From Hanleya hanleyi (lineage: Eukaryota > Mollusca > Polyplacophora > Lepidopleurida > Hanleyidae): a stretch of DNA of 64,000 bases. This document shows positions 18,585-31,903 of the stretch, piece after piece. A program made the translations under genes and the position numbers. The first letter of the stretch is position 1. Each line of letters opens with the position of its first letter. Location of the stretch: positions 1-64,000 of the forward strand of contig JAVTVY010017323.1 of NCBI GenBank assembly GCA_036873755.1. The letters are read 5' to 3'. The notes beneath the pieces were generated by a model that saw only the letters and a program-made list of their open reading frames with translations, was not told where the DNA came from and made no database searches.

Positions 18585-21500
18585 CCACCATCACCAGTTG
18601 GTGGGCTGTTCAAATCACTTTTCGTCCGTGGTCCGTCGTCCGTCCGGCTGGCGTCCGTCGTCCGTCAGTCCGTCCGTCCGTAAACAATTCTTGTTATCGC
18701 GATTTCTCAGGAACTACTTTATGGATCTTTCTCAAATTTGGTATGCAGGTTCCCCTTGGGGTTTAGTTGTGCAAGATATCCTTTCTGGTCCGATTCGAAA
18801 ATCCAATATGGCCACCAGGCAGCCATCTTGGATTTTCCCATGAAACCTTGTTATCGTGATTTCTCAGGAACTACTTCATGGATCGTTCTCAAATTTGGTA
18901 CACAGGTTCCCCTTGAGGTCTAGTTGTGCAAGATACCTTTTCCTGTCCGATTCGAAAATCCAATATGGCCACCAGGCAGCCATCTTGGATTTCCCCGTGA
19001 AACCTTGTTATCGCGATTTCTCAGGAACTACTTCATGGATCTTTCTCAAATTTGGTACACAGGTTCCCCTTGGGGTCTAGTTGTGCAAGATACCTTTTCT
19101 GGTCCGATTCGAAAATCCAATATGGCCACCAGGCAGCCATCTTGGATTTCCTCATGAAACATTGTTATCGTCATTTCTCAGGAAGGACTGCATGGATCTT
19201 TCTCAAATTTGGTACATAGGTTCCCCTTGGAGTCTAGTTGTGCAAGATACCTTTTCTGGTCCGATTCGGAAATCCAATATGGCCACCAGGCAGCCATCTT
19301 GGATTTCCGCATGAAACTTTGTTATCGACATTTCTCAGGAAGTACTGCATGGATCTTTTGATAAGAACGTCATAGAAAAGGGCCAAAAAACAATATTTCT
19401 CGGCTTTGCTTATGGGAGGTTAACCTAGTTTTACTGTTTATAAAACTATTCCTGTAGCGAGTTTTCCAGGTTTTCCATCTAGAAAATGTTTTTGTGTGTC
19501 CATAGAACACATTCGTATCCAACAAACTTTTACTGCAGGATTTCGTAGTTTTTGCCCAAAGCGGGATTTTGGTGCCTATAGGTATTAGGATTACCCCCAA
19601 CAAATTAACCAGTTTTTAGCCCACCATCACCAGTTGGTGGGCTGTTCAAATCACTTTTCGTCCGTGGTCCGTCGTCCGTCCTTCTGAAATCCGTCGTCCG
19701 TCAGTCCGTCCGTAAACAATTCTTGTTATTGCGATTTTTCAGGAACTACTTTATGGATCTTTCTCAAATTTGGTATGCAGGTTCCCCTTGGGGTCTAGTT
19801 GTGCAAGATACCTTTTTTGGTCCGATTTGAAAATCCAATATGGCCACCAGGCATCCATCTTGGATTATCCCATGAAACCTTGTTATCGTGATTTCTCAGG
19901 AACTACTTCATGGATCGTTCTCAAATTTGGTACACAGGTTCCCCTTGAGGTCTAGTTGTGCAAGATACCTTTTCCTGTCCGATTCGAAAATCCAATATAG
20001 CCACCAGGGAGCCATCTTGGATTTCCCCGTGAAACCTTGTTATCGCGATTTATCAGGAACTACTTCATGGATCTTTCTCAAATTTGGTACACAGGTTCCC
20101 CTTGTGGTCTAGTTGTGCAAGATAGCTTTTCTGGTCCGATTCGAAAATCCAATATGGCCACCAGGCAGCCACCTTGGACTTCCCCATGAAACATTGTTAT
20201 CGTCATTTCTCAGGAAGTACTGCATGGATCTTTCTCAAATTTGGTATGCAGGTTCCCCTTGGGGACTAGTTGTGCAAGATACCTTTTCTGGTCCGATTCG
20301 AAAATCCAGTATGGCCACCAGGCATCCATCTTGGATTTTCCCATGAAACCTTGTTATCGTGATTTCTCAGGAACTACTTCATGGATCGTTACCAAATTTG
20401 GTACACAGGTTCCCCTTGAGGTCTAGTTGTGCAAGATACCTTTTCCTGTCCGATTCGACAATCCAATATGGCCACCAGGCAGCCATCTGGGGTTTCCCCG
20501 TGAAACCTTGTTATCGCGATTTGTCAGGAAGTACTGCATAGATGTTTCTCAAATTTGGTGCACAGGTTCCCCTTGGGGTCTAGTTGTGCAAGATACCTTT
20601 TCTGGTCCGATTTGAAAATCCAATATGGCCATCGGGCAGCCATCTTGGATTTCCCCATAAAACTTTATCGTCATTTCTCAGGAAGTACTGCATGGATCTT
20701 TCTCAAATTTGGTTCACAGGTTCCCCTTGTGGTCCAGTTGTGCAAGGTACCTTTTCTGGTCCGATTCCAAAATCCAATATGTCCATCAGGCGGCCATCTT
20801 GGATTTCCCCATGCAACTTTGTTATTGCGATTTCTCAGGAACTTATGCATGGATCTTTGTCAAATTTGGTACACAGGTTCCCCTTGTCTAGTTGTGCAAG
20901 ATACCTTTTCTGGTTCGATTCGAAAATCCGATATGGCCACCAGGCATCCATCTTGTTATCGTGATTTCTCAGGAACTACTTCATGGATCGTTACCAAATT
21001 TGGTACACAGGTTCCCCTTGAGGTCTAGTTGTGCAAGATACCTTTTCCTGTCCGATTCGACAATCCAATATGGCCACCAGGCAGCCATCTGGGGTTTCCC
21101 CGTGAAACCTTGTTATCGCGATTTGTCAGGAACTACTTTATGGATCTTTCTCAAATTTGGTGCACAGGTTCCCCTTGAGGTCTAATTGTGCAAGATACCT
21201 TTTCTGGTCCGATTCGCAAATCCAATATGGCCTCCAGGCAGCCATCTTGGATTTCCCCATGAAACATTGTTATCGTCATTTCTCAGGAAGTATGGCATGG
21301 ATCTTTCTCAAATTTGGTACACAGGTTCCCCTTGGAGTCTAGTTGTGCAAGATACCTTTTCTGGTCCGATTCGGAAATCCAATATGGCGACAAGGCAGCC
21401 ATCTTGGACTTCCGCATGAAACTTTGTTATCGTCATTTCTCAGGAAGTACTGCATGGATCTTTCTCAAATTTGGTACACAGGTTCCCCTTAGAGTCTAGT

Positions 21501-22640
21501 TGTGCAAGATACCTTTTTCGGTCCGAATCGAAAATCCAATAAGGCCACATGGCGGTAATCTTGGATTTCCCCATGAAACCTTCTTATCGCGATTTCTCAG
21601 GTACTACGGCATGGATCTTTCTCAAATTTGGTACACAGGTTCCCCTTGGGGTCTAATTTTGCAAGATGCCTTTACTGGTCCGATTCGAAAATCCAATATG
21701 GCCACCAGGCAGCCATCTTGGATTTCCCCATGAAACATTGTTATCATCATTTCCCAGGAAGTACTGCATAGATGTTTCTCAAATTTGGTACACAGTTTCC
21801 CCTTGGGGTCTAGTTGTGCAAGATACCTTTTCTGGTCCGATTTGAAAATCCAATATGGCCATCGGGCAGCCATCTTGGATTTCCCCATAAAACTTTATCG
21901 TCATTCTCAGGAAGTACTGCATGGATCTTTCTCAAATTTGATTCACAGGTTCCCCTTGTGGTCCAGTTGTGCAAGGTACCTTTTCTGGTCCGATTCCAAA
22001 ATCCAATATGTCCATCAGGCGGCCATCTTGGATTTCCCCATGCAACTTTGTTATTGCGATTTCTCAGGAACTTATGCATGGATCTTTGTCAAATTTGGTA
22101 CACAGGTTCCCCTTGTCTAGTTGTGCAAGATACCTTTTCTGGTTCGATTCGAAAATCCGATATGGCCACCAGGCGACCATCTTCGATTTCCCCATGAAAC
22201 TTTGTTATTGCGATTTCTCAGGAACTTCTGCATGGATCTTTGTTAAATTTGGTACACAGGTTCCCCTTATCGTCTAGTTGTAGTTGTGCAAGATACCTTT
22301 TCTGGTTCGGTTCGAAAATCCGATATGGCCACCAGGCGACCATCTTGGATTTCCCCATGAAACTTTGTTGTCATGATTTCTCAAGAAGTACTGCATTGAT
22401 CTTCCTCAAATTTGGTACACAGGTTCCCCTTGTGGTCCAGTTGTGCAAGATACCTTTTATGGTCCGATTCGAGAATCCAATATGGCCGCCAGGTGGCCAT
22501 CTTGAATTTCCCCTGGAAACATTGTTATCGCGAATTCTCTGGAAATATTTCACGGGTCTTTCTGAAATTTGGTACACAGGTCCCACATAAGGCCTAGTTG
22601 TGCAAGATACCTTTTTTGTTCCGATTCGAAAATCCAGGTT
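18585..22640 (+). repeat. 157-bp tandem repeat array (~24 units) with hairpin heads
   Basis: The unit contains GATTTCTCAGGAACTACTTC, AAATTTGGTACACAGGTTCC, TAGTTGTGCAAGATACC and CAATATGGCCACCAGGCAGC. Long open frames arise because 157 bp is not a multiple of three and stops are rare; they are not genes. The hairpin AGCCCACCATCACCAGTTGGTGGGCT followed by CCGTCCGTC runs begins the array at 18,581 and again at 19,618. Blocks 20,342-20,520/20,953-21,125 and 20,560-20,940/21,785-22,170 are near-identical, which indicates recent block duplication. The architecture (leader, hairpin, tandem core) resembles bivalve 'pearl'/non-autonomous Helentron-like repeats; that affiliation is inference. Confidence 0.88.
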
Positions 22641-22650
22641 ACGCTTCAAA

Positions 22651-22917
22651 TTAATACGGTATTCCCGAGTTGTGTCGTTGCAGCACAAGAGTCGGCGGAT
22701 CAAACGTTGGGGCATATTCTATATATCGACTATAGAAAATATCCGTACCTTCACCTTCCATACCAAGCAGTTCAAATAATTCGGAATTAAAACGTATTTC
22801 TTCAAATTTTAAATCAGTTTTCCTTAGTCCATGAAGTTGCAAGTGAACTGCCCCACCGTTTCTTCTGCTGGAGGGTCGGCTACATGAAGGGGTGTCACTC
22901 TTGTGACACAGCGTCAC
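22651..22917 (-). other. Possible exon fragment, unrecognised
   Basis: An open minus-strand frame contains KFEEIRFNSELFELLGMEGE and DIFYSRYIEYAPTF and looks compositionally protein-like. It lacks an ATG before its middle and I cannot see a convincing splice donor before the stop. It adjoins the satellite end. No family recognised; chance is possible. Confidence 0.2.
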
Positions 22918-23639
22918 AACTCGACAACTGTAGACTACTGCATGTTTCGATCCAAGGGAGATAATCAGGGTTCAGACACTTTCGAAGTTTCAAATTTGCT
23001 GCGCGGTCCGGGTCCCTTCAGTATTAAGTATTGTACCATCTTATCATTTTCAAGCATGGTATCTTAAAAGAGATATCTCAAACTAGCCCAGTAAACAGCA
23101 TTCGTTCCTAATTATAAAATCTGAAGTATGTTTCATAGCTCATGCCAAAGTGTCAAAGAGATTTGTCTTCGCTTCCAGTACCCAATGATGACACGTGCAA
23201 AAAAAAAATACTACAAAACGAAGACGAAGGATCCGCCGTACATTTACATTAACTTTCAGACTAACTTTGCATATTTCTCTTGTACTATAACAACCGACAT
23301 AAGTACAGTTTCTAGAAATCCTGAAACTCCTGAAACTTAGGAAGATGATATCTTGGTGTTTTCCAGTGTCCCTTTTTCGACCTTTTTCGCTCAGATTCGA
23401 AATTCTGTAAACAAAATTTCAAATCAATCGCTTGTTCTTAGTAACAATCATGGACAAAAAGATCCTCTTGTCATTAGCTTACAATTATCGGACAGTGGTG
23501 GGCGCCAAGGTCCTTCAGGATCTCTCGTTTGTATTTGCTGCTTAGATTGGCTATATGTGGGTTGTTATGGAGTAACTGTAACCATGGTAATTACGCCATG
23601 ATTATCATTTGTATATGCTTCTCGACGTTTTATTAGGTT
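22918..23639. other. Intergenic, no gene recognised
   Basis: No domain-bearing frame or clear repeat structure is seen. Confidence 0.4.
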
Positions 23640-24030
23640 TTGCATGCTCTCGCTGATCATTTTCATCTATCGACGATACAGCTCACCAATTCCCAGTGTA
23701 CGAGTTGTCACAGCCAAATAGTACACCAAATACCAATATACGAGTTGTCAGAGCATTTCCATCATAGCTCTCTAGATTTGTATCTAATACCGCTTATGCC
23801 GGGGCTAGGGGCCGTGTGATCATATCATCCAAGTTGCCACATGAACAGGTACAATAAAAGCGTACCTGAGATACAACACATATCACGAATCGTTAGATTC
23901 TTGGTATGTGCTTTATACATACCAATGAATAGGTTAACCGGAAGACTATATACTGTGAAGTCATGTGGCTCTGTCAGTATGTCGGCACCTCTTCTCACTT
24001 CCCTTTTATGTGTTGTAAGGTACCACCACA
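23640..24030 (+). repeat. Dispersed '510-bp family' repeat, copy 1
   Basis: It carries the diagnostic hairpin GGTACAATAAAAGCGTACC (23,847-23,865), GCTCACCAATTACC-like blocks and CACATATCACGAATCGTTAG. The same family is at 25,300-25,590 (minus), 32,640-33,880 (minus, tandem), 35,790-36,720 (plus, tandem) and 58,013-58,370. Confidence 0.8.
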
Positions 24031-24599
24031 ACAAATTTGAAAGAATCCCTAAGGGTTTCAAAAGTTATTGTCTGGAGATGCAATTTTAACTTGGCCTGAG
24101 ATAGCGCCACCCAAAAGCGGATTGGCACGAAAAACAATTCCAAGCAAGATCTATAGACAAGGGACCCATTTACCAAATACAAAAACATGGGTCTGTGCCT
24201 GATAAATTGAAACCTTTTGGGGTTGCAATTATCCCAATATTATCCCAATATTGCAGACAACACACAAACTGCAGCTTCTGCCAAGATATATTGGAGAAAT
24301 ATATGCTCAAACACAATATATGAGGGTCGGGCGAGGGCTAGTTTGGGAGATAGAGGGTGCGGCTCGGCGCTCTGGGGGTGGAACATGCTCTTCTTGAGGG
24401 TAGTGGTAGGTGTGCTGACATGAAAGCCATAGAAAGCAGCCTGTACATGAAACAACCACGATGACAACTGCATGCCATCATCTGTCTGTGCAAAAAACCA
24501 CAAGGTGGAATTCAATTCAATTCAGGAAATTGATCATATGCACAGTGTGCACTCAAACTTTAGGAACTCGGTTGTTATTAATATAGTAAGTTACACACG

Positions 24600-24990
24600 T
24601 GGACACAAATGGTTCGTGTTTAAGCTTTAGGGTAAATCATATGATGTGAGATACAATTACTTGATAGCAAAATTGAAAGACATGTTGTCCTTCATTTAAG
24701 ATGACACGAAATTCAAAAAACCGGGTCCGGTATTTCATGTTGTACATCTGAAATAAAATATTGTTTGTGCAAAAGCTTTAGGGTAAATCATATGATGTGG
24801 AATACAATTATTTGATAGCAAAATTGAAGGAAATGTTGTCCTTCATTTAAGGTGACACGAAATTCAAAACTAACACGGGTTCGGTACTACAGGGATCCCC
24901 CGCCATTTATTTCATATTATGCGTCTGAAATAAAATATGGTTCCTGCAAAACCTTTAGTGCAAATCATAGGACTGGACAGCAAATTAGAA
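24600..24990 (+). repeat. ~158-bp direct repeats, 2.4 copies
   Basis: AAGCTTTAGGGTAAATCATATGATGTG occurs at about 24,622 and 24,773 with a degenerate third copy at about 24,951. Each is followed by GTCCTTCATTTAAG and GACACGAAATTCAAAA. Confidence 0.8.
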
Positions 24991-25159
24991 AATGGTGTCC
25001 TTCATTTAAAGCGACATGAAATTCAAAACTAACAGCGAGAAGCGGAAGAAAGAAGAAAAAATGACAAACGCATAAGGCATCCATAGGGATGCCTAATTGC
25101 ACAAAGCAGTTGAAGAATTTGAATGGAAACCACGGACATGCACAGAAGACTGGAACAAG

Positions 25160-25930
25160 ACCCAGTGGCGCCACCTTCAGGTGAATCTTGCTAAAACGCA
25201 ATACCAACCCATGTCTGATCACAAGGAGTGTATAGGCTAAATTTCGAAGGAATCCGACAAAGCTTTTGGAAGTTATCGCCTGTAGAGAATTAACAGACAC
25301 AAAGAGAGCAATTACAACACATATAAGGGATGTGGGAAGAGGTGCCGACATACTGACTGCGTCATATGACTTCACAGAATAGTCTTCTGGTAAACCTATT
25401 CTGAAGCACATACCAAGAATCTAACGATTCCTGATATGTGTTGTATCTCAGGTACGCTTTTATTGTACCTGTTCATGTGGCAACATGGATGGTATGACCA
25501 CACGGCCCCTAGCACCGGCATAAGCGGTATTAGATACACATCTAGAGAGCTATGATGGAAATGCTCTGACAGCTCGTATACTGGTAATTGGTATACCCAT
25601 TTTAACTAGAACGGACAAGAAGAAGCGAAACTCAGTGGCGCCACCTTCAGGCAGATGTTGCTGAAATGCACTAGCAACCAGCGTCTTGTCGCAAGATATG
25701 CGTATGCCGAATTTCGGGAGAATCCGATAAAGCATTTGGACGTTATCACTTGCAAAAAAATTTAACAGGCGTCCAGTGACACAAAGAAGCAAGACCCATT
25801 TTGACCCAGTGGCGCCACCTTCAGGCAGATGTTGCTGAAATGCAATACCAACTGGCGTCCTGTCGCAAGGAATGCGTATGCCGAATTTCGGAAGAATCCT
25901 GCGAAGCGTTTGTGGAAAATTCAGACAGGC
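25160..25930 (+). repeat. Direct repeats with CAGTGGCGCCACCTTCAGG blocks
   Basis: Copies begin at about 25,162, 25,634 and 25,806. Each has CAGTGGCGCCACCTTCAGG, TGCTGAAATGCAAT and TATGCCGAATTTCGG. The last two are 172 bp apart. A 510-bp-family fragment (25,300-25,590, minus) lies between copies 1 and 2. Confidence 0.8.
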
Positions 25931-26059
25931 ATGCACGTACATCCACGGACATCGACAGACACAAAGAAGCAAGAACCATTTTAAAGTCCCTGGCCACATT
26001 GCGGCGGGGTACAAAAAGGGTGGGAAAGATGTTGATCCAGTCTCCTCTAAAGAAGTCAA

Positions 26060-29000
26060 ATCATTGTCAAATCTTCTAACATAGAAGGGGCCAATAACGA
26101 CATTAGTTGGTCACCTGACAATTGCTAATGACACAACTGTCGCAAGGAAGAGTAGCTTGATATTTCTAGGTCACAATGACAATCGAGGAAGCTACACTGT
26201 ATACATTTATGTTCAGGTAATCCAGCTGAAATCTTTTAAAGAGACTTTAATTCTGGGACTTTATGTAAGTAGGTGGCCCGACAGCAATACAACAATAATA
26301 TATAAAAATCAACCTTCTCATAGTTAGTCGTGTACAGATCTGTCGACAACGATCACTGAAATTTCGATCTCGGATATAGCATCTCATAACACCGCCAAGA
26401 CAAAAATTATTCAGGATATATAAACAGTTAGCAGATAGGTTAACCAATCAAATGACTAGCTACAGGATGTAATAATATCTGTCTAAAGGGCTAATTTTTT
26501 TCTATGATGTATTCATTTATGGATTGTGTCATCCACTTTATGAAGGCATGCAATGGACCTTCACAGATTTCACTATTGCAATATGAATTTGTCTTTGGCA
26601 TATGGGAGGCTAAACCATTTCGAATATTATCTTGTGGAACACAGAATACAAAAGAAGAGCAAACTAACCAAAATTAGTATTATAACCAGGCTGGCTCACT
26701 GGTTATCACATTAATAAGTAAGTCGTAGTCCATGTTAAGTATAACACAAGCTAGCTTTATTTACCCTACTCTAATTATCTAACTTTGACGTAATATTAAT
26801 TCCAATATACACAATTGTACATCACTTCCAGTTATTACAGAAACTATATGTTAGTACATATAGCCATCTACATTTACAAGTATTACCTATATAACTTACA
26901 TCTATGAACTGCCTTGGCGCTGCAAAGTCGCATGCCAAGATGAATTCTAAAAGTGAACTGCATTGGTTTCTTAATGCATACATATTTATATACATTATAG
27001 TTTTAGTGGAATCCACAGGTAGACTTTCTTAACAATCACAAACACACTTTTAACAATTATTCAAGTAATCCTAAGTCCTGTCATGTCTGCCAGCTTTCCT
27101 GTTCATTCAGTATGACATCTCAATTAACAATAGGGACTCTTACCTAATAACAACAAAGGATTATCTGAGACAAAAATGACAGTCTGACTGTAATTGACAA
27201 CTGGCTCCTGTCTTTGCACTAGCTGGTCAGAACTTGTCTAACAACACTAATTGAATGTCAAATTCAAGAGTTATGAACTAATCTACTGTTATCAAAACAT
27301 CTCCTTACAAATCAATACTCATACCCTTAAATCCTAATTCCAACATGTGTTACCTAATTTTTATTAAGCGCATACCTCTACCAGTAACTAATATTTACAG
27401 CCTATATGGTAATTTTAACTCTATACATTTTATGCCAACTCACAATAAACAAATATTAAATAGTAATGGAATATAATTGCGGTACATGTTCATTTTACAT
27501 GTACATGTCTTATGGCTCTGTTATAGTATTATCATGTCAAAACATATCAATTTGTAACCAACTGCATAATTCCTACAATAATCAATTCAAAACATGACCA
27601 CTTTGGATCATTGGAATTGACTGATTGAAACAAAGCGACATAGATTATGCGAGATGCAATTTAAGCAATGCAATTAACCACAAGTGATAAACGGTTGTAG
27701 TGAAGATGCCAAATCAGCACAACAATTTGCTGGTACATCAAATGCTATTAATGTGGAGATTCAATACAGTGAGACCCTTATTTCAAATACTGCAGTTAGC
27801 CTTCCCATCCTCACTCAAATCCTCACCGTACCGACAGTCCAACGTTGGGTATCGTTTCATCCTAAAGCACTGAAGTTAATGTAAAGATTTACAACCAATA
27901 CCAACGTAGAAATGCAGATATCTGAAAGAGAGTAAGCATCTATAATACTATACCCCATATATAGCTTGTGGTATTCTTAGAATGTTCGGTTTGCATATTG
28001 AACGTTGAATGATTAAACAATATTTGTAAAACTACTGACTCACATGCAGGGCACTGGCTACACGCGTGTTATATACGTACCTTGTAGACAGTCCACACAT
28101 ATACATTCTCCAATATGGTACCTTATTTGTAACATCCGAGGTATTAGATGTATAAATATAATGGAATATGTTATGCCTACCCATGCCACGTACCCTAATG
28201 TTCATCTCAAAGAGATGCTGTAGCCTAGAGACCCATTCAGTGGATTATCCTTAACAAATCATAATGGCTTTTTCATGTACAGAACAGTACATGATCCACA
28301 GATGTCTTTTCATCTGCATATTACCTAGTAAAATTTCCATACCATTGATTTGGCTTTGTAGACATTACGACGACCTACTGACCTACATGAATGGCACCTG
28401 TCCATAATATTAAACGTTTCCGAACCATCTAGACCATAGTCCATACCAATACCTTCACAATAATATCTTAATTGCAACATTTTGACAATAGATTTCAGTA
28501 CAGGTCTAAGACCATTCTCCCTACATTTCATGTTTATGGATAATTACGGCGATCTGCGAGCAATCTTGAGAAGAACTAGTTGCAGGCGGATGATTAAATT
28601 ATTTCGTCAAATACTGGAACATGTTGTGAAGAGAGTCTATATCTGTTAATTTTTTTATATTGTTTTTTTTTCAGTGTACAGAGCTGACAAAAGGGAATTC
28701 ATAACCAAATTTTCATTGTAAAATCATGGTGATGACTTACTGACCTACAGAGACAGGCTTTACTAATTTTTCATCACATGGTAGCCTATGCACACATCTA
28801 CAAATGATACCTTACATATAACATATAAAGCATCAGAAGTGGAAAATGGTGTAATGCATTACCCCGGTCCATTCTTTTTTTTTTTTTAGTTTTTTGATAA
28901 TTTTCCTGATCTGGTATAAGTGCCAAGAGTATAGCTATCCATGTTTCAGATGGTCTCCCAACCTGGAAGGATGCGTTTTTCTATGGTCTAACAAAAAAAC

Positions 29001-29890
29001 ACTCTGAAATTTTCTATTCCGTGGGTTGAGATTCGATGCTGAAAGTGGACTTGGATGAATATTCAAATTCAGTGTGTGGTCTGGAGCAACAGAGGTGTTT
29101 GTTGTGTACTAATTTATAGCTGGGACGTCTTTCAACCTGCTCTAAACCACAAGATCACGAACCGAAAATCAAGGGGTTTTGGCGAGGTAAATTAGTGCAT
29201 AACAAATACGGATACGAAGGTTTTAAGTCCAATTATAACCAGAAAATAATTGCAAATGGGCAAATGCATCGCCATTAGCTGTCACCAAACGGTTTCCTTC
29301 TTGGAGCGGTTATTATGTTCAGCTCACACCACATAACAACCACATCGCTGGGGTTCTAATAACACCCCAGCCACCAGTCAAAATCGCGCACATCGCCGGA
29401 TGTGACATCATATATAGTAAAATAGATGTTTACCGAACATTTCGATTACTTTTCAAGTCTGCATAATACCTCCGTTAACCTAGCGCTAAAAAGAATTAGC
29501 TGGAGATAATTTTCCCTGTTTATCTGGACAGAGCATATGAAAAGTAGTTCGCTCATGTGCAACACTAAAGGAATTGTTCGGCCGGATTCAAACTGAATCG
29601 TTGGTTGGTTTCCCCTATACGTCATAGCAACGTAGTAAAGGTCAACTTCCGCTATTGGTGGCAGGGATGGTAATGGAGCCTGCGAAAGGGAGCATGCGCT
29701 GTGGGGAGGTTGACCACATACGCGTGTTGCTTGGCTTGCACGCACAGTAGTCGTTGACCTATTTAGTTTTGTAAACAATCGAGTGTTCGTGACAGTTGTA
29801 TTAGGCATGGTACAGCATGAAAAATATTTATAAAGGGATGCCTGGATTTCTAGGATAACTTTACGCAACGTATCTACATCTGTCTACCTC
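26060..29890. other. AT-rich intergenic stretch, no gene recognised
   Basis: I find no frame with recognisable domains and no clear repeats. Longer frames, such as the minus-strand one at 29,446-29,868, lack protein-family features. Confidence 0.4.
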
Positions 29891-30289
29891 CTATCTGAAG
29901 TAAAGAAGAAATATTCGTAATGGAATGAAACAGGTGCCACGCTGTTGACCTAAAATATGTCGTGCTCGCCATGGGTAAAGACAAAAGTTCATAAATACAG
30001 AACTTCTTGTACAGTGAATGACCGTACGGTGAATATGATGAACGTTGTCTGAAAAGACGGGACCAGTTGTGTAAAAAACATCCAGGGTGAATATTACGAG
30101 CTGCACGACAGAAACATCATATGTTGCCGGCATCATTGAAAACTGCCGACCGTTTTCCTCTGTCAAGATTTCACGGCTGTTTTGAATTTGATGATAATGG
30201 TGTTTAATGTTTTTTATGCATGTTTTCATGGACGACTGACCACTGAATGTCGGATCGGACGTTCCTGATGATCTTTGGTATTTGGGCAT
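29891..30289 (-). other. Possible GPCR C-terminal fragment (TM6-TM7 region)
   Basis: The minus-strand frame includes a hydrophobic helix (VVQLVIFTLDVFYTTGPVF) and SSVFMNFCLYPWRARHIL. The latter resembles the TM7-helix 8 junction of class A receptors (NPxxYxWR type), with NFCLYPW in place of NPFLYAW. No other helices are apparent upstream. It may be a decayed receptor or an exon. Weakly supported. Confidence 0.3.
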
Positions 30290-30613
30290 ATGGAGACGGC
30301 CCCAGTGAAATGGATACGACTTATTTTGTTACAACTCAGAAGCACACGACATCACGAATGGCCAATGAGGGACATCAGTGTTAGAAACGTAGCTTAATAT
30401 TATCCCGCGGACTCACGTTACCAATTAAAGTAGACACGTCGTTTTGACAGCTCCCCTCTGTCACGTTAGAGAAGGTAGTTATTAAAAAAATACAGAGAAG
30501 TAACTTTATTGATGCACCAGTGGAAATATAATCCATGATTATTTGTTTTTCGCGCTCTTCTGGCAAACGGAAGAACTGGATCAGCCCACTCCACCCCATA
30601 CACAGCGAAACAT

Positions 30614-30982
30614 TTACCAGCCAGCACTGTGCGGTTCACAACTGAACAGTACTGGCAGGAAAGGTCCTGTTAAAACCAGCAGGTTTACTGTGCAGTAACC
30701 GCACAGTTAGCATCCAATGGTTACCATCCGATGGGTGACTGGACAGTAACATCCAGTTGGCAACTGGACGGTTACCAGATAGTTACTGTGTGGTAACTGG
30801 TCGGTAACCAGCAGGTGAATAACCAGACGGTAACCGTGCAGTACCGTATGGTAACTGAACAGTACCTGCCAGTAAGCACCCAGTTACTGGTTCATTTTAA
30901 AATGCACAGTACTGTAAGGAGACCTTTCCTGCCAGTTACATTCAGTTGTGGACTGCACAGTACAGGCTGGTGATGGTAACCA
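30614..30982. mobile_element. MITE with ~60-bp TIRs and internal CAGTTACC-like repeats
   Basis: TTACCAGCCAGCACTGTGCG through TGGCAGGAAAGGTCCTG (30,614-30,670) is mirrored at 30,918-30,982. The interior is a dense scatter of short words such as CAGTAAC, GGTAACTG and AACAGTAC in both orientations. Confidence 0.7.
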
Positions 30983-31736
30983 GCTGGAAATGGCTGGCGA
31001 ATGTTTGACTGTGATATATGAACGCCTCACGGGCATACAATTTCCGCTTTTTACGAATCTCAGACACCCATCAGCCATCGTGACGCCTTTTGCTATCCAT
31101 AACACACACCCGAGTAAGGCAATTTTCAAACTAAGGCATACTCCACATTGTGACGTGTGCTATGTGATTTGCTTACGTTTACAGAAAGTGATTAACGTTG
31201 TCGCCGAAGAGTTAGTTACGCTGCCTTAACTTTCTATTGTAACCGCCGTGGCAATGGTTAAGGTGTATGGTTCAGCATACGATACAATGCAGGAGAGAAT
31301 AGATGTGTTTCCTTTATAACTCAGAGAAAGGGCTTTTCTGAAAACCTGGACAAACAAAAATGGCGACAAACGGGAAATTTACAACTTATAATAAGATCAT
31401 CGTTCTCTTATCAACGCCATTTCCCTCTCACTAACTCATATACATGTTACATCCACACCTACGTAAAACACGCGTGTGTGCCAGCCCATAACTGTCAAAT
31501 ATGTATACCAAATACAGTATAATCTAGAGCAGGATGCACACAAACGTCTAGTCTCAGTATTCAGTCGTCATCCATCAGTCGTCAGAATCCAAAGATCTAT
31601 TTTATATAACAGCATTAGCACCAACTTTAAGAAAGGGTAGTTTCCCGCAAGAGACAAATAGTCAACAATTTTCAATGGTATTGTTAAACCATATGAGTTT
31701 TGTAGTATGTGATATTTCTGGCATGTGCCAGTGTCA

Positions 31737-31903
31737 TCAAACAGTCTCTTCGGTGTCTTCGTTGTTCTGTGACATGACTTCTCGTTTCTTGATTAGCTTT
31801 GCCGCCAGCGGCTGTAGGAGAACGGTGATCCCAGCCAGTATCATCCAAATCCCGGCTAACCTGAAGGATAGACTCCACGATCCCGTGGCATCCCTTATCC
31901 AAC
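31737..31903 (-). CDS. SLC16-family transporter, last coding exon
   Basis: The exon follows an acceptor (TTGATGCAG) at 31,904 and encodes WIRDATGSWSLSFRLAGIWM, a final membrane helix (AGIWMILAGITVLLQPLA) and a short basic/acidic cytosolic tail ending ...EETV before TGA at 31,737-31,739. Its phase exactly completes the Gly codon split at the donor of the 44.8-kb exon. G-W-x-x-D-x-T-G-x-W before the last helices is typical of monocarboxylate transporters. Confidence 0.85.

Noticed and set aside
18585..22640. CRISPR-like repeat array
   Set aside because: The repeat is contiguous 157-bp satellite without unique spacers, in a eukaryotic genome.
18598..22790. Many overlapping frames of 60-157 residues with similar sequence
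   Set aside because: They are translations of the 157-bp satellite in different frames, not genes.
29446..29868. 140-residue minus-strand frame
   Set aside because: No domain, low-complexity composition, no splice or promoter support.
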